A DNA stretch of 44,401 nt from CAZUMW01 sp964621615 (GTDB lineage: Bacteria > Desulfobacterota > WTBG01 > CAIYCZ01 > CAIRTM01): contig CAZUMW010000039.1 in the NCBI GenBank assembly GCA_964621615.1, positions 1 through 44,401 of the forward strand, in the 5' to 3' direction. Positions 32,963 to 42,469 of the stretch are shown here, piece by piece; position 1 is the first letter of the stretch; each line of letters starts with the position of its first letter. The position numbers and the translations under genes are program-made. The notes under the pieces are model-generated. The model was given only the letters and a program-made list of their open reading frames with translations, was not told where the DNA came from and ran no database searches.

Positions 32963-33149
32963 CGGCTCCCGACCGGCTTGACCATGGTGTTCTATTCCTA
33001 AGCTCACTGCCACCCATTGCTTATCCCGATATCAGACCAAATTGCTCCCAATATCACCCATTTCCGTTTAGTTTCTTAAATATGTTGAGAAAACATGTAC
33101 TGCTGACGAATATACAGAGTATACTCATGAACAACAAAGCATGTAAACT

Positions 33150-34625
33150 GTGATAATGAACCATTCCGCAAGCACTGGAAATTACAGCCCTGTTAAACTA
33201 ATCTTTCTAATTGCCGGCCCTGCTTCCTGTGCAGTCATCTGTTTGCTTCCCGCACCGCAGGGCTTATCATGCGAAGCATTGCGCCTTGTTGGTCTGGCTT
33301 CCTGGATGGTGGTGTGGTGGTTCTCGGAAGCAGTCCCCCTTGCAGCCACTGCGCTGCTTCCCATACCCTTCATGCCGATTCTGGGGATCGCCGATCAGAA
33401 ACCTGTAGCCGCAGCATATGCACACCCGATCATTTTCCTGTTTCTGGGCGGTTTCATCATTGCCGCTGCAATGCAGCGCTGGAACCTGCATAAAAGAATC
33501 GCTCTTTTAATTGTGCTGCGGATCGGCACAAACCCGACACGAATTGTTGCCGGATTCATGATCGCCACCGCATTTCTCTCCATGTGGATATCAAATACCG
33601 CAACAGCTATTATGATGTTTGCTGTCGGGCTTTCGCTGTCTGAATTCGTGCATAAGCGCAATCAGGATCATGCAAACGCAGCCCTCTTCAGCAAATCTCT
33701 CATGCTTGGTATTGCCTATGCGGCTTCGATCGGCGGCGTTGCCACTCTGATAGGCACCCCGCCCAACGGCATTTTTGCAGCGTTCCTTTCGGATGCATAT
33801 GGAATGCAGATAACTTTCAGCTCATGGATGTGCATCGGTTTTCCTTTTGTACTTGTTATGCTGCCCCTGTGCTGGCTGGTGCTGACGCGCGGTGCGTTCA
33901 ATCTCCGCAGCATTACCTTTGACGGAGCGGAAGATATCCTTCTAACCGAGCTGCGGTCCCTCGGCCCTGTTTCAAAGCCTGAGCGCATTGTGCTGATCGT
34001 GTTTTCCGCTTCCGCACTTTTATGGATCACACGACCTGCTGTATGCAGCATAACCGGCCTTTCGATAAGCGATACAACCATCGCGCTGTGCGCAGCGGTC
34101 GTACTGTTTATTACCCCGCTGTCCCTTAAAAACGGCAGTTTCGTCTGCGACTGGGAGTGCGCAGCCCGCATACCGTGGGGGGTACTTCTGCTATTCGGAG
34201 GGGGGCTTTCACTTGCGGTTGCCTTTCAGTCAACAGGTCTTGCCACGGCTATCGGACACGGCGTTTCATCACTTCACGGAACCCATTCTGCTTTTTTTGT
34301 ACTTGTGGTTACCGGAGTTGTTATCCTTCTTACCGAGCTGACTTCCAACACTGCAACAACAGCAGCATTTCTGCCTATCATGGGTGCGGTTGCCGTGGGA
34401 GCACACCTTCACCCAATGCTGCTGTGCCTTCCGGTGACGCTTGCAGCATCCATGGCCTTTATGATGCCGGTGGCAACACCACCCAATGCAATCGTGTTCG
34501 CCTGCCGCGGACTTTCAATACGCGACATGGTGCGTGCAGGATTTTTCATGAATATGGCAGCAATTATTCTGATACCGGTTTTAGTATATGTTCTTGCCCC
34601 GACTATCTTCGATATCACGTTTTAA
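33150..34625 (+). CDS. DASS/SLC13-family sodium-coupled anion transporter
   Basis: The 491-residue inner-membrane protein begins at GTG 33150 (or ATG 33156). It has the two Ser-Asn-Thr signatures of the family, WISNTATAIMMFAVG and ELTSNTATTAAFLPI, plus GGVATLIGTPPNGIF and MMPVATPPNAIVF. About 11 membrane segments are visible. DASS proteins import dicarboxylates, phosphate or sulfate with sodium. It stands alone, with no regulator beside it. The substrate cannot be read from the sequence. Confidence 0.9.
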   Translation: MIMNHSASTGNYSPVKLIFLIAGPASCAVICLLPAPQGLSCEALRLVGLASWMVVWWFSEAVPLAATALLPIPFMPILGIADQKPVAAAYAHPIIFLFLGGFIIAAAMQRWNLHKRIALLIVLRIGTNPTRIVAGFMIATAFLSMWISNTATAIMMFAVGLSLSEFVHKRNQDHANAALFSKSLMLGIAYAASIGGVATLIGTPPNGIFAAFLSDAYGMQITFSSWMCIGFPFVLVMLPLCWLVLTRGAFNLRSITFDGAEDILLTELRSLGPVSKPERIVLIVFSASALLWITRPAVCSITGLSISDTTIALCAAVVLFITPLSLKNGSFVCDWECAARIPWGVLLLFGGGLSLAVAFQSTGLATAIGHGVSSLHGTHSAFFVLVVTGVVILLTELTSNTATTAAFLPIMGAVAVGAHLHPMLLCLPVTLAASMAFMMPVATPPNAIVFACRGLSIRDMVRAGFFMNMAAIILIPVLVYVLAPTIFDITF

Positions 34626-34743
34626 TGTGTCGGCATTGTTAATAATATCCTGAGACGTTATTCTTAGAATTAAGGCATTCCCTACCCTCAAAAAGCAATA
34701 TAAAAGCAAAACCGCATCAAACAGAACATTACTATTTAGCTGT

Positions 34744-34792
34744 ATTAATAATCACAGGTAAACCTCCTGCTCTGCCTGAGGACCCGCAGAAT
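34744..34792 (-). repeat. Interspersed repeat C, copy 2 (inverted)
   Basis: Read on the minus strand it matches positions 10-56 with about seven differences in 48, including GGCAGAGC, GGAGGTTTACCT and TGATTATTA. The hairpin arms are less perfect than in copy 1. Confidence 0.7.
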
Positions 34793-34964
34793 TTGACATA
34801 TGCGGGATTCTAATGATTTTATCTGCATTGTGATACAGAAAAACAGTATTGGATTGCCCGGACTTCAGAGGCTGTGTCACAATAGCACCGGCGTCATTTC
34901 GAACGAATGAGAGTCGCAGGCTCGGACAAAGCGAAGCGTGTCCGGCGATAATGCGTAAAAAATC

Positions 34965-35046
34965 CCTCCCGGCCTCCCTTTGCGATAAAAGGGAGGGGAC
35001 TACCTTGTTCCCCTCTTTGGAAAAGAGGGTTTAGGGGAGATTTTTT
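34965..35046 (+). repeat. Repeat B, copy 1 (double-hairpin element)
   Basis: It starts AAAAATCCCTCCCGGCCTCC and includes two stems (CCTCCCTTT/AAAGGGAGG and CCCCTCTTT/AAAGAGGG) around GACTACCTTGTT. It ends GGGGAGATTTTTT. A copy in the same orientation lies at 44276-44358. Confidence 0.85.
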
Positions 35047-35175
35047 AACGATGGTAAAATACCACGCAGTCGGGGCGGTGATGACAGTACGGGCAGAGTG
35101 CTCCGTTTGTCAACTGGTTTGAGTTATCTATTTTTACAGCCGCTTAGAGCGGCTCTTTGCCGCAGGTTATGACTG
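35046..35175 (+). repeat. Repeat A, copy 1 (left inverted repeat of the sulfate island)
   Basis: It starts TAACGATGGTAAAATACCAC, contains GTCGGGGCGGTGATGACAGT and the hairpin AGCCGCTTAGAGCGGCT (35138-35154), and ends GCCGCAGGTTATGACTGTT. The copy at 44123-44274 is inverted and about 93% identical by eye over the aligned part. It has about 17 extra bases that complete a second hairpin. Confidence 0.85.
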
Positions 35176-35241
35176 TTCCGAAAGCATCTCATTCATTTTC
35201 TATTACACATGTAACATTATTTCCACCTGAAGGTTATCTGT

Positions 35242-37029
35242 TTACAGCCCGCGGAACATAAAAAAAATCAGGTAGACAATGCCTGTAACCAGCAGCCCGA
35301 CAAAAATGTTCATGAAAGCGCCCGCTTTAATAAAATCGGAAAACCGGTATCCCCCGGGGCCGAATACCATTAAATTTGTCTGATACCCGATCGGCGTTGC
35401 AAAGCTGGCGGAGGCTGCGATTGCCAGGGTTATGATCAGCGGACGGCATTCAAGACCGATATTATCAGCAGATGCCACGGCAACAGGAAACATAATGGCT
35501 GCTGCAGCATTATTGGTTATAAGCTCTGTATACATACTGGTGATAAAAAATATTCCCGCTATTATGCCGAGCGGGCCCAGCACATAGAGCGGCTTTATGA
35601 CCGTAGTGGCAATAAGGGACGCCAGCCCTGAATTTTCGAGCGCCTTGCCGATACCGAATGACGATGCAATGATAAGGAGCACCTCCCAGTCAATGGCGCG
35701 CAGCGCTTTTTCCGATCCGATAATCCCGGCAAGAACCATAATAACTGCAGCAGCCGCTGCAGCCAGCACCATGGGAAGCACCTTACACGCCGCCATAATC
35801 ACCATCAAAGACAATAATACGATCGAAAGGTTCCCCTTCCATTTCGGCTTTGAATAAATTTCAACGCTTGATGTCACAAGCAGGAAATCTTTTGCGTGAT
35901 ACCATTTTTTATCAAAGCCCTTTTCCGCAAGCACAAACAGGGTATCGCCCGCCTTAAAAATAATATCGCCGACTTTTCTGTTAATCCGTTGACCGCTTCT
36001 GTGAATAGCCAGAATAACCGCATTATACCGTCCGCGGAAATTACATTCCCTGACGTTTCTTCCAACCAGCGGAGAATTTTCAGATATGACCGCCTCAAAG
36101 GTTCCGAGCTTGTCCGAGTCGACATTCTGCATATCAAATCCGGTGTCCTTTATAACCACGAGTCCCGGCGTTTTCTGCAATTCATAGATCGTTTCAGGCA
36201 GACCGGTAAAGAAAAGCCTGTCTTGTTCCATTATTATTTCATCCGGCTTAACCGGTGCGATTACCGTCCCGCCGCGGTTAATTTCAAACAGAAAAAGTCC
36301 CTGTAAATGCCGCAGGTTTGCTCCTTCTACGGTTCTTCCGATCAGGGGATAATCTGGTGCCACTTTCATTTCAACAACAAACTCTCTCGTATGCTCTCCC
36401 AGCTCAGCCATCGGGTCCTTTTTGGCCGGCAGCAGGCGGCATCCGATCACCGCAACGACTGTTACACCAAGCACCATTACCGGCAGGCTTACCTTTGTGA
36501 GCTCAAAAAATGCAAACCCGCTCATTCCGCGCTCAATAAGCATGCCGTGCACAACAAGGTTCGTGCTGGTGCCGATCAGCGTACAGGTTCCTCCCAGAAT
36601 AGAGGCATATGACAAAGGAATTAGAAACCTTGAAGCAGGAACCCCGATACGGCGGCTCCAGTTTCTCACAACAGGAATCAACGCGGCAACTATTGGTGTG
36701 TTGTTCAGGAACGCGGATAATCCGGCCACGGGTATCATCATCCTGAAGTATTTAAACCGGCTTGTCTTATCACCGAGCAGTCTGTCAGCGGCTCTATCAA
36801 AAGAGCTTGAACACTGCAGTCCCGCGCTTACAATAAACAAAAAAGCCACAGCCAGCATTCCATGATTTGAAAAACCGTTAAAAGCTTCATTCACGGTGAT
36901 AATATTTCCAAAAACCAGAAGCAGCATGGCCCCGAACACCGTAATATGCGGCCGCTGCAATTCCCTGACCAGGGCTATAGTCATAAGAGCGATAATACCG
37001 CCGGTATACCATATTTTAAACTCAACCAT
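35242..37029 (-). CDS. SLC13-type permease with two RCK_C domains (SAC1-like)
   Basis: The protein is about 595 residues from ATG 37029; a TTG at 37041 would add four. It has two membrane halves with the conserved FLNNTPIVAALIPV and TNNAAAAIMFPVAVAS segments. Between them (about 205-370) are two TrkA_C/RCK_C regulatory domains, recognisable as PLIGRTVEGANL and PLVGRNVRECNF. This architecture occurs in sulfate and other anion permeases such as algal SAC1-like transporters. It lies downstream of cysA on the same strand with an 82-bp gap, so it is probably part of the sulfate-uptake operon. A sulfate role is inferred from context. Confidence 0.87.
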   Translation of the reverse strand: MVEFKIWYTGGIIALMTIALVRELQRPHITVFGAMLLLVFGNIITVNEAFNGFSNHGMLAVAFLFIVSAGLQCSSSFDRAADRLLGDKTSRFKYFRMMIPVAGLSAFLNNTPIVAALIPVVRNWSRRIGVPASRFLIPLSYASILGGTCTLIGTSTNLVVHGMLIERGMSGFAFFELTKVSLPVMVLGVTVVAVIGCRLLPAKKDPMAELGEHTREFVVEMKVAPDYPLIGRTVEGANLRHLQGLFLFEINRGGTVIAPVKPDEIIMEQDRLFFTGLPETIYELQKTPGLVVIKDTGFDMQNVDSDKLGTFEAVISENSPLVGRNVRECNFRGRYNAVILAIHRSGQRINRKVGDIIFKAGDTLFVLAEKGFDKKWYHAKDFLLVTSSVEIYSKPKWKGNLSIVLLSLMVIMAACKVLPMVLAAAAAAVIMVLAGIIGSEKALRAIDWEVLLIIASSFGIGKALENSGLASLIATTVIKPLYVLGPLGIIAGIFFITSMYTELITNNAAAAIMFPVAVASADNIGLECRPLIITLAIAASASFATPIGYQTNLMVFGPGGYRFSDFIKAGAFMNIFVGLLVTGIVYLIFFMFRGL

Positions 37030-37111
37030 ATTGCTTACCAAGCCACAAAAACGGTTTAAATATTATTGTGTCTACTGCTTATAAACATGAAAGACATCAT
37101 ACTCAAAAGAA

Positions 37112-38185
37112 TTACGCAGCCGAAAACACCCGTATGTGACGCGGCCGCACAAAAACACTACCTCCCGGTTCAAGGTGCATCGTGCCGAATCGCTCCTGTG
37201 ACAGCTCCGCAACGATCTCCTGATTGTCCTCGGTAATCAGCTCGACGCGGACCAGTGGTCCTGCGGATTGAATGCGCACAACCTGTGCGTTCAGGGATGG
37301 AAGCCCGTTAGTTTTTGTATCTATGGTCAATTCATGGGGACGTACGAATACGCGCGCGTTTCCCGGCTGCAGACCCCGATCGCCGGGTTCAGGAAACTGC
37401 AGAGATCCGAATCGTACCGTACCCCCGTCAACCCTCCCGTGAAAATCATTCGTGTCGCCCAGGAATCGCATGACGAACTCTGTAGCCGGATAATGAAACA
37501 CATCGTCCGGGGTGCCTATCTGTTCAATGTGGCCTTCGTTCATAACTACTATGCGGTCTGCAACTTCAAGGGCTTCATCCTGATCATGGGTCACAAAAAC
37601 GCTGGTAACATGAATTTCATCATGAAGCCGCCTGAGCCACTGACGAAGCTCTTTGCGCACTTTTGCATCAAGTGCACCGAACGGCTCATCGAGCAGAAGC
37701 ACTTTCGGCTCGACAGCCAGAGCACGCGCCAGCGCCACGCGCTGCCGCTGCCCGCCTGAAAGCTGGTGAGGGTACCGATGTGCCATTTTTTGAAGCTGTA
37801 TAAGCTGCAAAAGCTTTTGCACGCGACCTTCAATTTCCTTTCGCGACGGCCGGATCGGTCGCTTTTTCACCCTGAGTCCGAAAGCGATATTTTCAAAAAC
37901 AGTCATGTGCCGGAAAAGCGCATAGTGCTGAAATACAAAACCCACCTCACGCTGCCTGACTGATAAATCCTGCACATCCTGCTCATGAAAAAAAATTCCG
38001 CTGCCTTCTGCTTCATCAGGCAGCTCAAGGCCGGCAATAATCCTCAGCAGTGTTGTTTTGCCGGAGCCTGAAGGTCCAAGCAGCGCAACCAGTTCGCCTG
38101 CGCTCACATCAAGAGATACATTTTCAAGCGCTTTAAAAGAACCAAAACTCTTTGTTACATTGCGAATTTTAATACCCACAGCCAT
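37112..38185 (-). CDS. cysA: CysA, sulfate/thiosulfate ABC transporter ATPase
   Basis: The 357-residue ATPase has Walker A LLGPSGSGKTTLLR, Q-loop, signature LSGGQRQRVALARAL, Walker B LLLDEPFGALDAKVR and H-loop FVTHD. It ends with a TOBE-like domain. The VRKELRQWLRRLHDEIHVTSVFV segment is typical of CysA. It powers sulfate import with CysT and CysW. GGAG abuts the ATG, so the GTG two codons later (38179) may be the true start. It follows cysW by about 30 bp. Confidence 0.94.
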   Translation of the reverse strand: MAVGIKIRNVTKSFGSFKALENVSLDVSAGELVALLGPSGSGKTTLLRIIAGLELPDEAEGSGIFFHEQDVQDLSVRQREVGFVFQHYALFRHMTVFENIAFGLRVKKRPIRPSRKEIEGRVQKLLQLIQLQKMAHRYPHQLSGGQRQRVALARALAVEPKVLLLDEPFGALDAKVRKELRQWLRRLHDEIHVTSVFVTHDQDEALEVADRIVVMNEGHIEQIGTPDDVFHYPATEFVMRFLGDTNDFHGRVDGGTVRFGSLQFPEPGDRGLQPGNARVFVRPHELTIDTKTNGLPSLNAQVVRIQSAGPLVRVELITEDNQEIVAELSQERFGTMHLEPGGSVFVRPRHIRVFSAA

Positions 38186-38214
38186 CTCCGTATTATTTGT
38201 ATTCCAGTAGCGGT

Positions 38215-39081
38215 TTACACTGTATGCACTCGCTTTTCCACGGCCGCTTTCAAAACCAGCGTTACAATTGCCAAAAGTGACAACAGCGAAGCAACAGCAA
38301 ACGCTGCGACAAAATTGTATTCGTTATAAAGAATCTCAACATGCAGCGGCAGCGTGTTTGTCTGACCCCGGATATGCCCGGATACCACCGACACAGCACC
38401 GAATTCCCCCATTGCCCGTGCATTACATAAAATAACGCCATACAGCAGCGCCCACTTCACATTGGGAAGCGTCACCCGCCAAAACGTTTGCCAGCCGGAA
38501 GCCCCAAGCGTCAGTGCCGCCTGCTCATCCGCCGTGCCCTGTTCCTGCATGAGGGGTATAAGCTCCCGGGCAACAAAAGGAAACGTAACAAAAACAGTTG
38601 CAAGCACTATTCCCGGCACAGCAAATATAATCCTGATATTATGCTCTGAAAGCCATGGCCCGAGCCAACCCTGCATACCGAAAAGCAGCACATAAATCAG
38701 CCCCGCAATAACCGGAGAAACGGCAAACGGCAGGTCAATCATGGTAATAAGAAGACTTCGCCCTTTGAACTGAAATTTTGCGACCGCCCATCCCGCAGAT
38801 AAACCGAATATAATATTGAACGGAACAGAAACAGCAGCAACCGCCAGCGTAAGCTTAACGGCAGCCAGTGCAGCCGGATCGTTAAAGCTTTTCATATAGG
38901 CATGAAAGCCCTTTCTGAACGCTTCGGCGAAGACGGCGGCAAGTGGAACAAGCAGAAATAATATAAGAAACAGAAGGGCAATACCGATCAATGCTGTTTG
39001 TACCCAGCGCGGATCACTGTTCGTTTGCGAATTCTTTGTGCCCCTTAAACTGTTTTTAATCACCGTCACCGGAGACCTCAC
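38215..39081 (-). CDS. cysW: CysW, sulfate ABC transporter permease
   Basis: The 288-residue permease has six membrane segments and the EAA loop ELIPLMQEQGTADEQAALTLGASGWQTFWRVTLP, followed by ARAMGEFGAVSVVSGHI. GTG 39081 is chosen because GGGGGAG lies 6-7 nt upstream and it overlaps the cysT stop codon as GTGA. An in-frame GTG at 39120 would overlap cysT by 43 bp without a ribosome-binding site. It forms the membrane channel with CysT. Confidence 0.93.
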   Translation of the reverse strand: MRSPVTVIKNSLRGTKNSQTNSDPRWVQTALIGIALLFLILFLLVPLAAVFAEAFRKGFHAYMKSFNDPAALAAVKLTLAVAAVSVPFNIIFGLSAGWAVAKFQFKGRSLLITMIDLPFAVSPVIAGLIYVLLFGMQGWLGPWLSEHNIRIIFAVPGIVLATVFVTFPFVARELIPLMQEQGTADEQAALTLGASGWQTFWRVTLPNVKWALLYGVILCNARAMGEFGAVSVVSGHIRGQTNTLPLHVEILYNEYNFVAAFAVASLLSLLAIVTLVLKAAVEKRVHTV

Positions 39082-39920
39082 GTCCCGCTCTCCCCCTGGT
39101 ACTGCCGCACGCTCCACCACTGAAGCATATTTATAATCAGAAGCAGAACAAATGAGGCAGCAAGCATGACAACCGCTATAGCAGTCGCCCCTGCATAGTC
39201 ATACTGCTCCAGCTTTGAAATAATGAGCAGGCTTATAATTTCTGTCCGCATTGGCATATTGCCTGAAATAAACACTACTGACCCGTATTCTCCGATTGCG
39301 CGGGCAAATGCAAGGGCAAATCCGGTCAGAAGGGGCGGTATCAGCGGCGGCACAATTACGCGGAAAAACGTCTGCAACCGAGACGCTCCCAGGCTTGCCG
39401 CTGCTTCTTCAAGCTCTTTGTCCATGTCTGAAACAGCAGGCTGCAGGGTCCGCACCACAAAGGGAAGTCCGATAAATGTAAGGGCAATAATGATCCCGAT
39501 CGGTGAAAACGCTGTTTTGACGCCCAGCGGCTCAAGGTATCTGCCGATCCAGCCGTTTTGTGAATAGATTGCGGTAAGGGCGATCCCGGAAACGGCTGTC
39601 GGCAGGGCAAACGGCATATCCACAACAGCGTCAACAATGCGCTTTCCCGGAAAAGCATACCGGACAAGAACCCATGCCGTAATAAAACCGAATATGCTGT
39701 TAACAAGCGCGGCAGTGAACGCCGCGCCGAATGTAAGCTTATATGAAGCAATCACTCGCGGTGCCGTTACCGTGTTCCAGAACTCCGCAACAGTCATACT
39801 TGCCGATTTTATAAACAGCGCCGCTATCGGAATCAGCACAATCAGGCTTAAATACAAGACTGTATACCCCAGCGTAAGCCCGAATCCCGGAAGCACACTG
39901 TGATGTTTCCAGCTTTTCAT
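39078..39920 (-). CDS. cysT: CysT (CysU), sulfate ABC transporter permease
   Basis: The 280-residue permease starts at ATG 39920 (MKSWKHHSVLPGFGLTLGYT), immediately after the cysP stop codon. It has six membrane segments, the family segment DMPFALPTAVSGIALTAIYS, and the EAA loop EEAAASLGASRLQTFFRVIVPP followed by ARAIGEYGSVVFISGNMP. A longer in-frame extension to 40151 lies inside cysP and is not protein-like. The gene pairs with cysW, overlapping it by 4 bp. Confidence 0.94.
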   Translation of the reverse strand: MKSWKHHSVLPGFGLTLGYTVLYLSLIVLIPIAALFIKSASMTVAEFWNTVTAPRVIASYKLTFGAAFTAALVNSIFGFITAWVLVRYAFPGKRIVDAVVDMPFALPTAVSGIALTAIYSQNGWIGRYLEPLGVKTAFSPIGIIIALTFIGLPFVVRTLQPAVSDMDKELEEAAASLGASRLQTFFRVIVPPLIPPLLTGFALAFARAIGEYGSVVFISGNMPMRTEIISLLIISKLEQYDYAGATAIAVVMLAASFVLLLIINMLQWWSVRQYQGESGT

Positions 39921-39921
39921 C

Positions 39922-41010
39922 TTATCGCCCTGCAGCATAAATTGAGTCAAATATACCACCGTCGTTAAAATGCTTTTTCTGTGCGTTGTCCCAGCCGCCG
40001 AAAACTTCGTCAACCGAAATACGTTCCACCTCCGGAAATCGTTTGATATCATTCTGATCGGCATATTCAGGCTTAAACGGTCGATAGTAGTGCTTTGCCG
40101 CCAGGCGCTGCCCCACAGGTGAGTACAGATATTCAAGATACGCCTGTGCAACTTCCATCACGCCTTTTTTGCGTGCGTTTTTGTCAACGATGGTTACCGG
40201 GGGCTCAGCCAGAATGCTTATGGATGGAACCACTATATCGAAGGAATCTTTACCCAGCTCATTAACCGCCAGAAAAGCCTCATTCTCCCACGCCAGAAGC
40301 ACATCGCCGATACCGCGCTGCACAAAAGTGGTTGTGCTGCCCCGCGCTCCGGAATCAAGCACGGGAACATTCCTGTACAGAGCGGCAACAAATGTCCGTG
40401 CTTTTTCCTCTGCTGCTTTCACCTCTGCAGCCGCTTCAGGATTATTACGCTTTAACAGGCTTCCCAGCTCACGCTTTAAAACATATGCCCATGCAGCAAG
40501 ATAATTCCAGCGGGCTCCGCCGGACGTTTTCGGATTCGGGGTTATAACCTCAAGCCCGGGCCGAACCAGATCGTCCCAGTCTTTGATTTTTCCGGGGTTG
40601 CCTTTACGAACCAGAAACACGATGGTGCTGGTATACGGTGCGCTGTTGTTCGGAAGCCGGGTCTGCCAGCTTTCAGGCAAAAGGCCGGCCTTTCGGGCAA
40701 TGGCGCTTATATCATAGGCCAGAGCCAGCGTAACCACATCCGCCTTGAGGCCGTCAATTACCGCGCGTGCCTGCTTGCCGGCGCCGCCGTGCGACATGTG
40801 TATGGTAACGGTATTGCCGGTCTTTTCTTTCCAGTGCGCAGCAAACGCCTTGTTGAACTCCCTGTACAACTCTCTTGTCGGATCATAGGATACATTGAGC
40901 AGCTCGACATCGGCAGCCGATGAAATTGCGTTTATCGTAAAACAGGCCGCGAATACTAAATAAAAAACCACCATGCGCATATGTCCGCTATGTACTATTA
41001 TATTCATCAT
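39922..41010 (-). CDS. cysP: Sulfate-binding periplasmic protein (Sbp/CysP)
   Basis: The 362-residue protein has a signal peptide (about 1-32, ending AISSAAD). The family body includes LLNVSYDPTRELYREFNKAF, HMSHGGAGKQARAVIDGL, ADVVTLALAYDI, NPKTSGGARWNYLAAWAY and DVLLAWENEAFLA. It captures sulfate or thiosulfate in the periplasm for CysTWA. AAAGGAG lies 9 nt before the ATG at 41010. It follows the porin gene by 28 bp. Confidence 0.95.
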   Translation of the reverse strand: MMNIIVHSGHMRMVVFYLVFAACFTINAISSAADVELLNVSYDPTRELYREFNKAFAAHWKEKTGNTVTIHMSHGGAGKQARAVIDGLKADVVTLALAYDISAIARKAGLLPESWQTRLPNNSAPYTSTIVFLVRKGNPGKIKDWDDLVRPGLEVITPNPKTSGGARWNYLAAWAYVLKRELGSLLKRNNPEAAAEVKAAEEKARTFVAALYRNVPVLDSGARGSTTTFVQRGIGDVLLAWENEAFLAVNELGKDSFDIVVPSISILAEPPVTIVDKNARKKGVMEVAQAYLEYLYSPVGQRLAAKHYYRPFKPEYADQNDIKRFPEVERISVDEVFGGWDNAQKKHFNDGGIFDSIYAAGR

Positions 41011-41038
41011 GGTGATACACTCCTTTCCTTGCAGGCAT

Positions 41039-42307
41039 TTAAAATTTAATGTTAAAATCTACCTGCAATATGTTTTCTGATAGACTTTTTCCCCGTATGC
41101 GCTCGGAAAACAGGTAATTTACAACCATATACACGTTATCAGCCAGGCCGTACTGCAATCCGCCCTGCCACCCTTTTATGTTCGTCTGTCCGCTGTAGAC
41201 ATCGGCATCGGGAAACGTGTCGACCCAGGAGTCACGCTCCAGCCGCCGGTAGCTTGCAAAAAGCTGCCACTGGCGGGCAGCCATGAGCCTGGAGTAGCCA
41301 AGACGGCATCCGATAAGAAATCCGCTGTCCTGTGAGCTCACGGAATAATTTTCTATATAATCGGCAAACAGAGCAGCCGACGGCATAAATCCAAATGGCG
41401 TTTTCGTGCCAATCTCAGTGCTGAACACAACTGCATCATAATCATGTCTGAGAGATCCGTTGCGGGTCAGCGTATTCGAGCCGCTTGAGTGATCCAGTAC
41501 CAATCCCTCCACATTGTCAAAGCTGTAGATGGTAAGTGCGTTTTTAAGGTATGCATCAGAGCCGAGCTCTATTGTGCAGCCGGGCTGCATTACAATCATC
41601 GCCGGATCATTTTCATCGTCGCTTTGCTCATCGAGCAGCCACCACCCCGCAGCGCAGAACAGCTCCAGTGATGAATGCACCTTTTTTCTGAACAATGCCG
41701 CTACGCCTTCAGGCCGTATGTCCGTGTCCCACAAAAAATATTTTTGGAACCACAGCGGGTTTTTGAATTTACCAGCAATAACGGTCAGCCAGCCAAACGG
41801 CTGATAGGCGGCATAGGCATAATCAAGGCGCACATCCGGTGTCTCGAAGGTATTATCCATGCTCTGATTGGTCGATCGCGGGTTGCTGCCCCCGGTTGCA
41901 ATGCCGAATCCGACTGTGATTCGATCGGTAATCGGGGTGACACACCCAAGCCGCAGCCGGTATCTCCCCCGGTGACGGTCTGCTGCGCCGTGGCGATCGT
42001 TCAGCTGGTAGCGAAGGCGGAAATCGCCGCTGAATTTTGTGTTCTTTATCCATCGGGGAACATCGCCCGCTCTCAATATTGAATTATCCTGCTGCAGGCT
42101 TTGCACAGCCTGTTTAACCACTGCCGTGCGCTCTTTGCCGGCCTGCTCTTTCACCTCCTTCATGATCTCACCGGCCTCCCCGGCTGAAAGAACTCCCTTT
42201 TCAACCAGCTTATCAATGAGGATTTCAACCTCTCCGGCACCGGCATTCATACCGTTGCTCAACCACAAAAACACCATCACAGCAACACACACCGACATTC
42301 CACGCAT
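41039..42307 (-). CDS. Putative outer-membrane porin (Porin_5-like)
   Basis: The 422-residue protein has a signal peptide (about 1-24) and a short helical segment with charged repeats (LIDKLVEKGVLSAGEAGEIMKEV). A beta-barrel follows, with FSGDFRLRYQLNDRHGAADRHRGRYRLRLG near its start and the terminal phenylalanine (VDFNIKF) typical of outer-membrane proteins. It resembles the putative porins of the Porin_5 type. It is the first gene of the sulfate operon, so it probably helps sulfate cross the outer membrane; that is inferred from position. AAGGA precedes the ATG. Confidence 0.85.
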   Translation of the reverse strand: MRGMSVCVAVMVFLWLSNGMNAGAGEVEILIDKLVEKGVLSAGEAGEIMKEVKEQAGKERTAVVKQAVQSLQQDNSILRAGDVPRWIKNTKFSGDFRLRYQLNDRHGAADRHRGRYRLRLGCVTPITDRITVGFGIATGGSNPRSTNQSMDNTFETPDVRLDYAYAAYQPFGWLTVIAGKFKNPLWFQKYFLWDTDIRPEGVAALFRKKVHSSLELFCAAGWWLLDEQSDDENDPAMIVMQPGCTIELGSDAYLKNALTIYSFDNVEGLVLDHSSGSNTLTRNGSLRHDYDAVVFSTEIGTKTPFGFMPSAALFADYIENYSVSSQDSGFLIGCRLGYSRLMAARQWQLFASYRRLERDSWVDTFPDADVYSGQTNIKGWQGGLQYGLADNVYMVVNYLFSERIRGKSLSENILQVDFNIKF

Positions 42308-42395
42308 TAACTCAATCCTTTCCGGTTTACCATGGCCTCACACACAACACATATTACACGTGGTATGCCATCGGTAAAATGAGTGGTGTCTTTTT

Positions 42396-42409
42396 TAATA
42401 CATGTATTA
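42396..42409. promoter_or_regulatory. Perfect 14-bp palindrome in the divergent control region
   Basis: TAATACATGTATTA is self-complementary and lies 89 bp upstream of the porin start, between the porin operon and the sigma-54 activator. It is an operator candidate. Confidence 0.45.
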
Positions 42410-42454
42410 TAATTATCTGATATTACTTTATTATCAATTAAGGCAATGTACTGT

Positions 42455-42469
42455 GCACCCTATAGGTGC
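42455..42469. promoter_or_regulatory. Inverted repeat GCACC-CTATA-GGTGC in the divergent control region
   Basis: Five-bp arms with a 5-base spacer lie 100 bp before the activator ATG. It could be an activator binding site for the divergent genes. Confidence 0.4.

Larger units (their letters stand above)
34626..35241. other. Repeat-rich intergenic region left of the sulfate island
   Basis: About 615 bp without a gene. It contains repeat C copy 2 (34744-34792), a CCCGCA/TGCGGG hairpin (34783-34806), a stretch around 34880-34950 resembling dispersed GTCATTTCGAACGAATG-type repeats, repeat B copy 1 (34965-35046) and repeat A copy 1 (35046-35175). Confidence 0.7.

Noticed and set aside
39921..40151. 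N-terminal extension of CysT into the cysP gene
   Set aside because: The extra 77 residues are the shadow of cysP in another frame; ATG 39920 fits the family start.
42340..42380. Sigma-54 -24/-12-like sequence (TGGCATACCACGTGTAA on the minus strand) before the porin gene
   Set aside because: The -24 GG is present but the -12 GC is replaced by GT, so it is too weak to call as a promoter.
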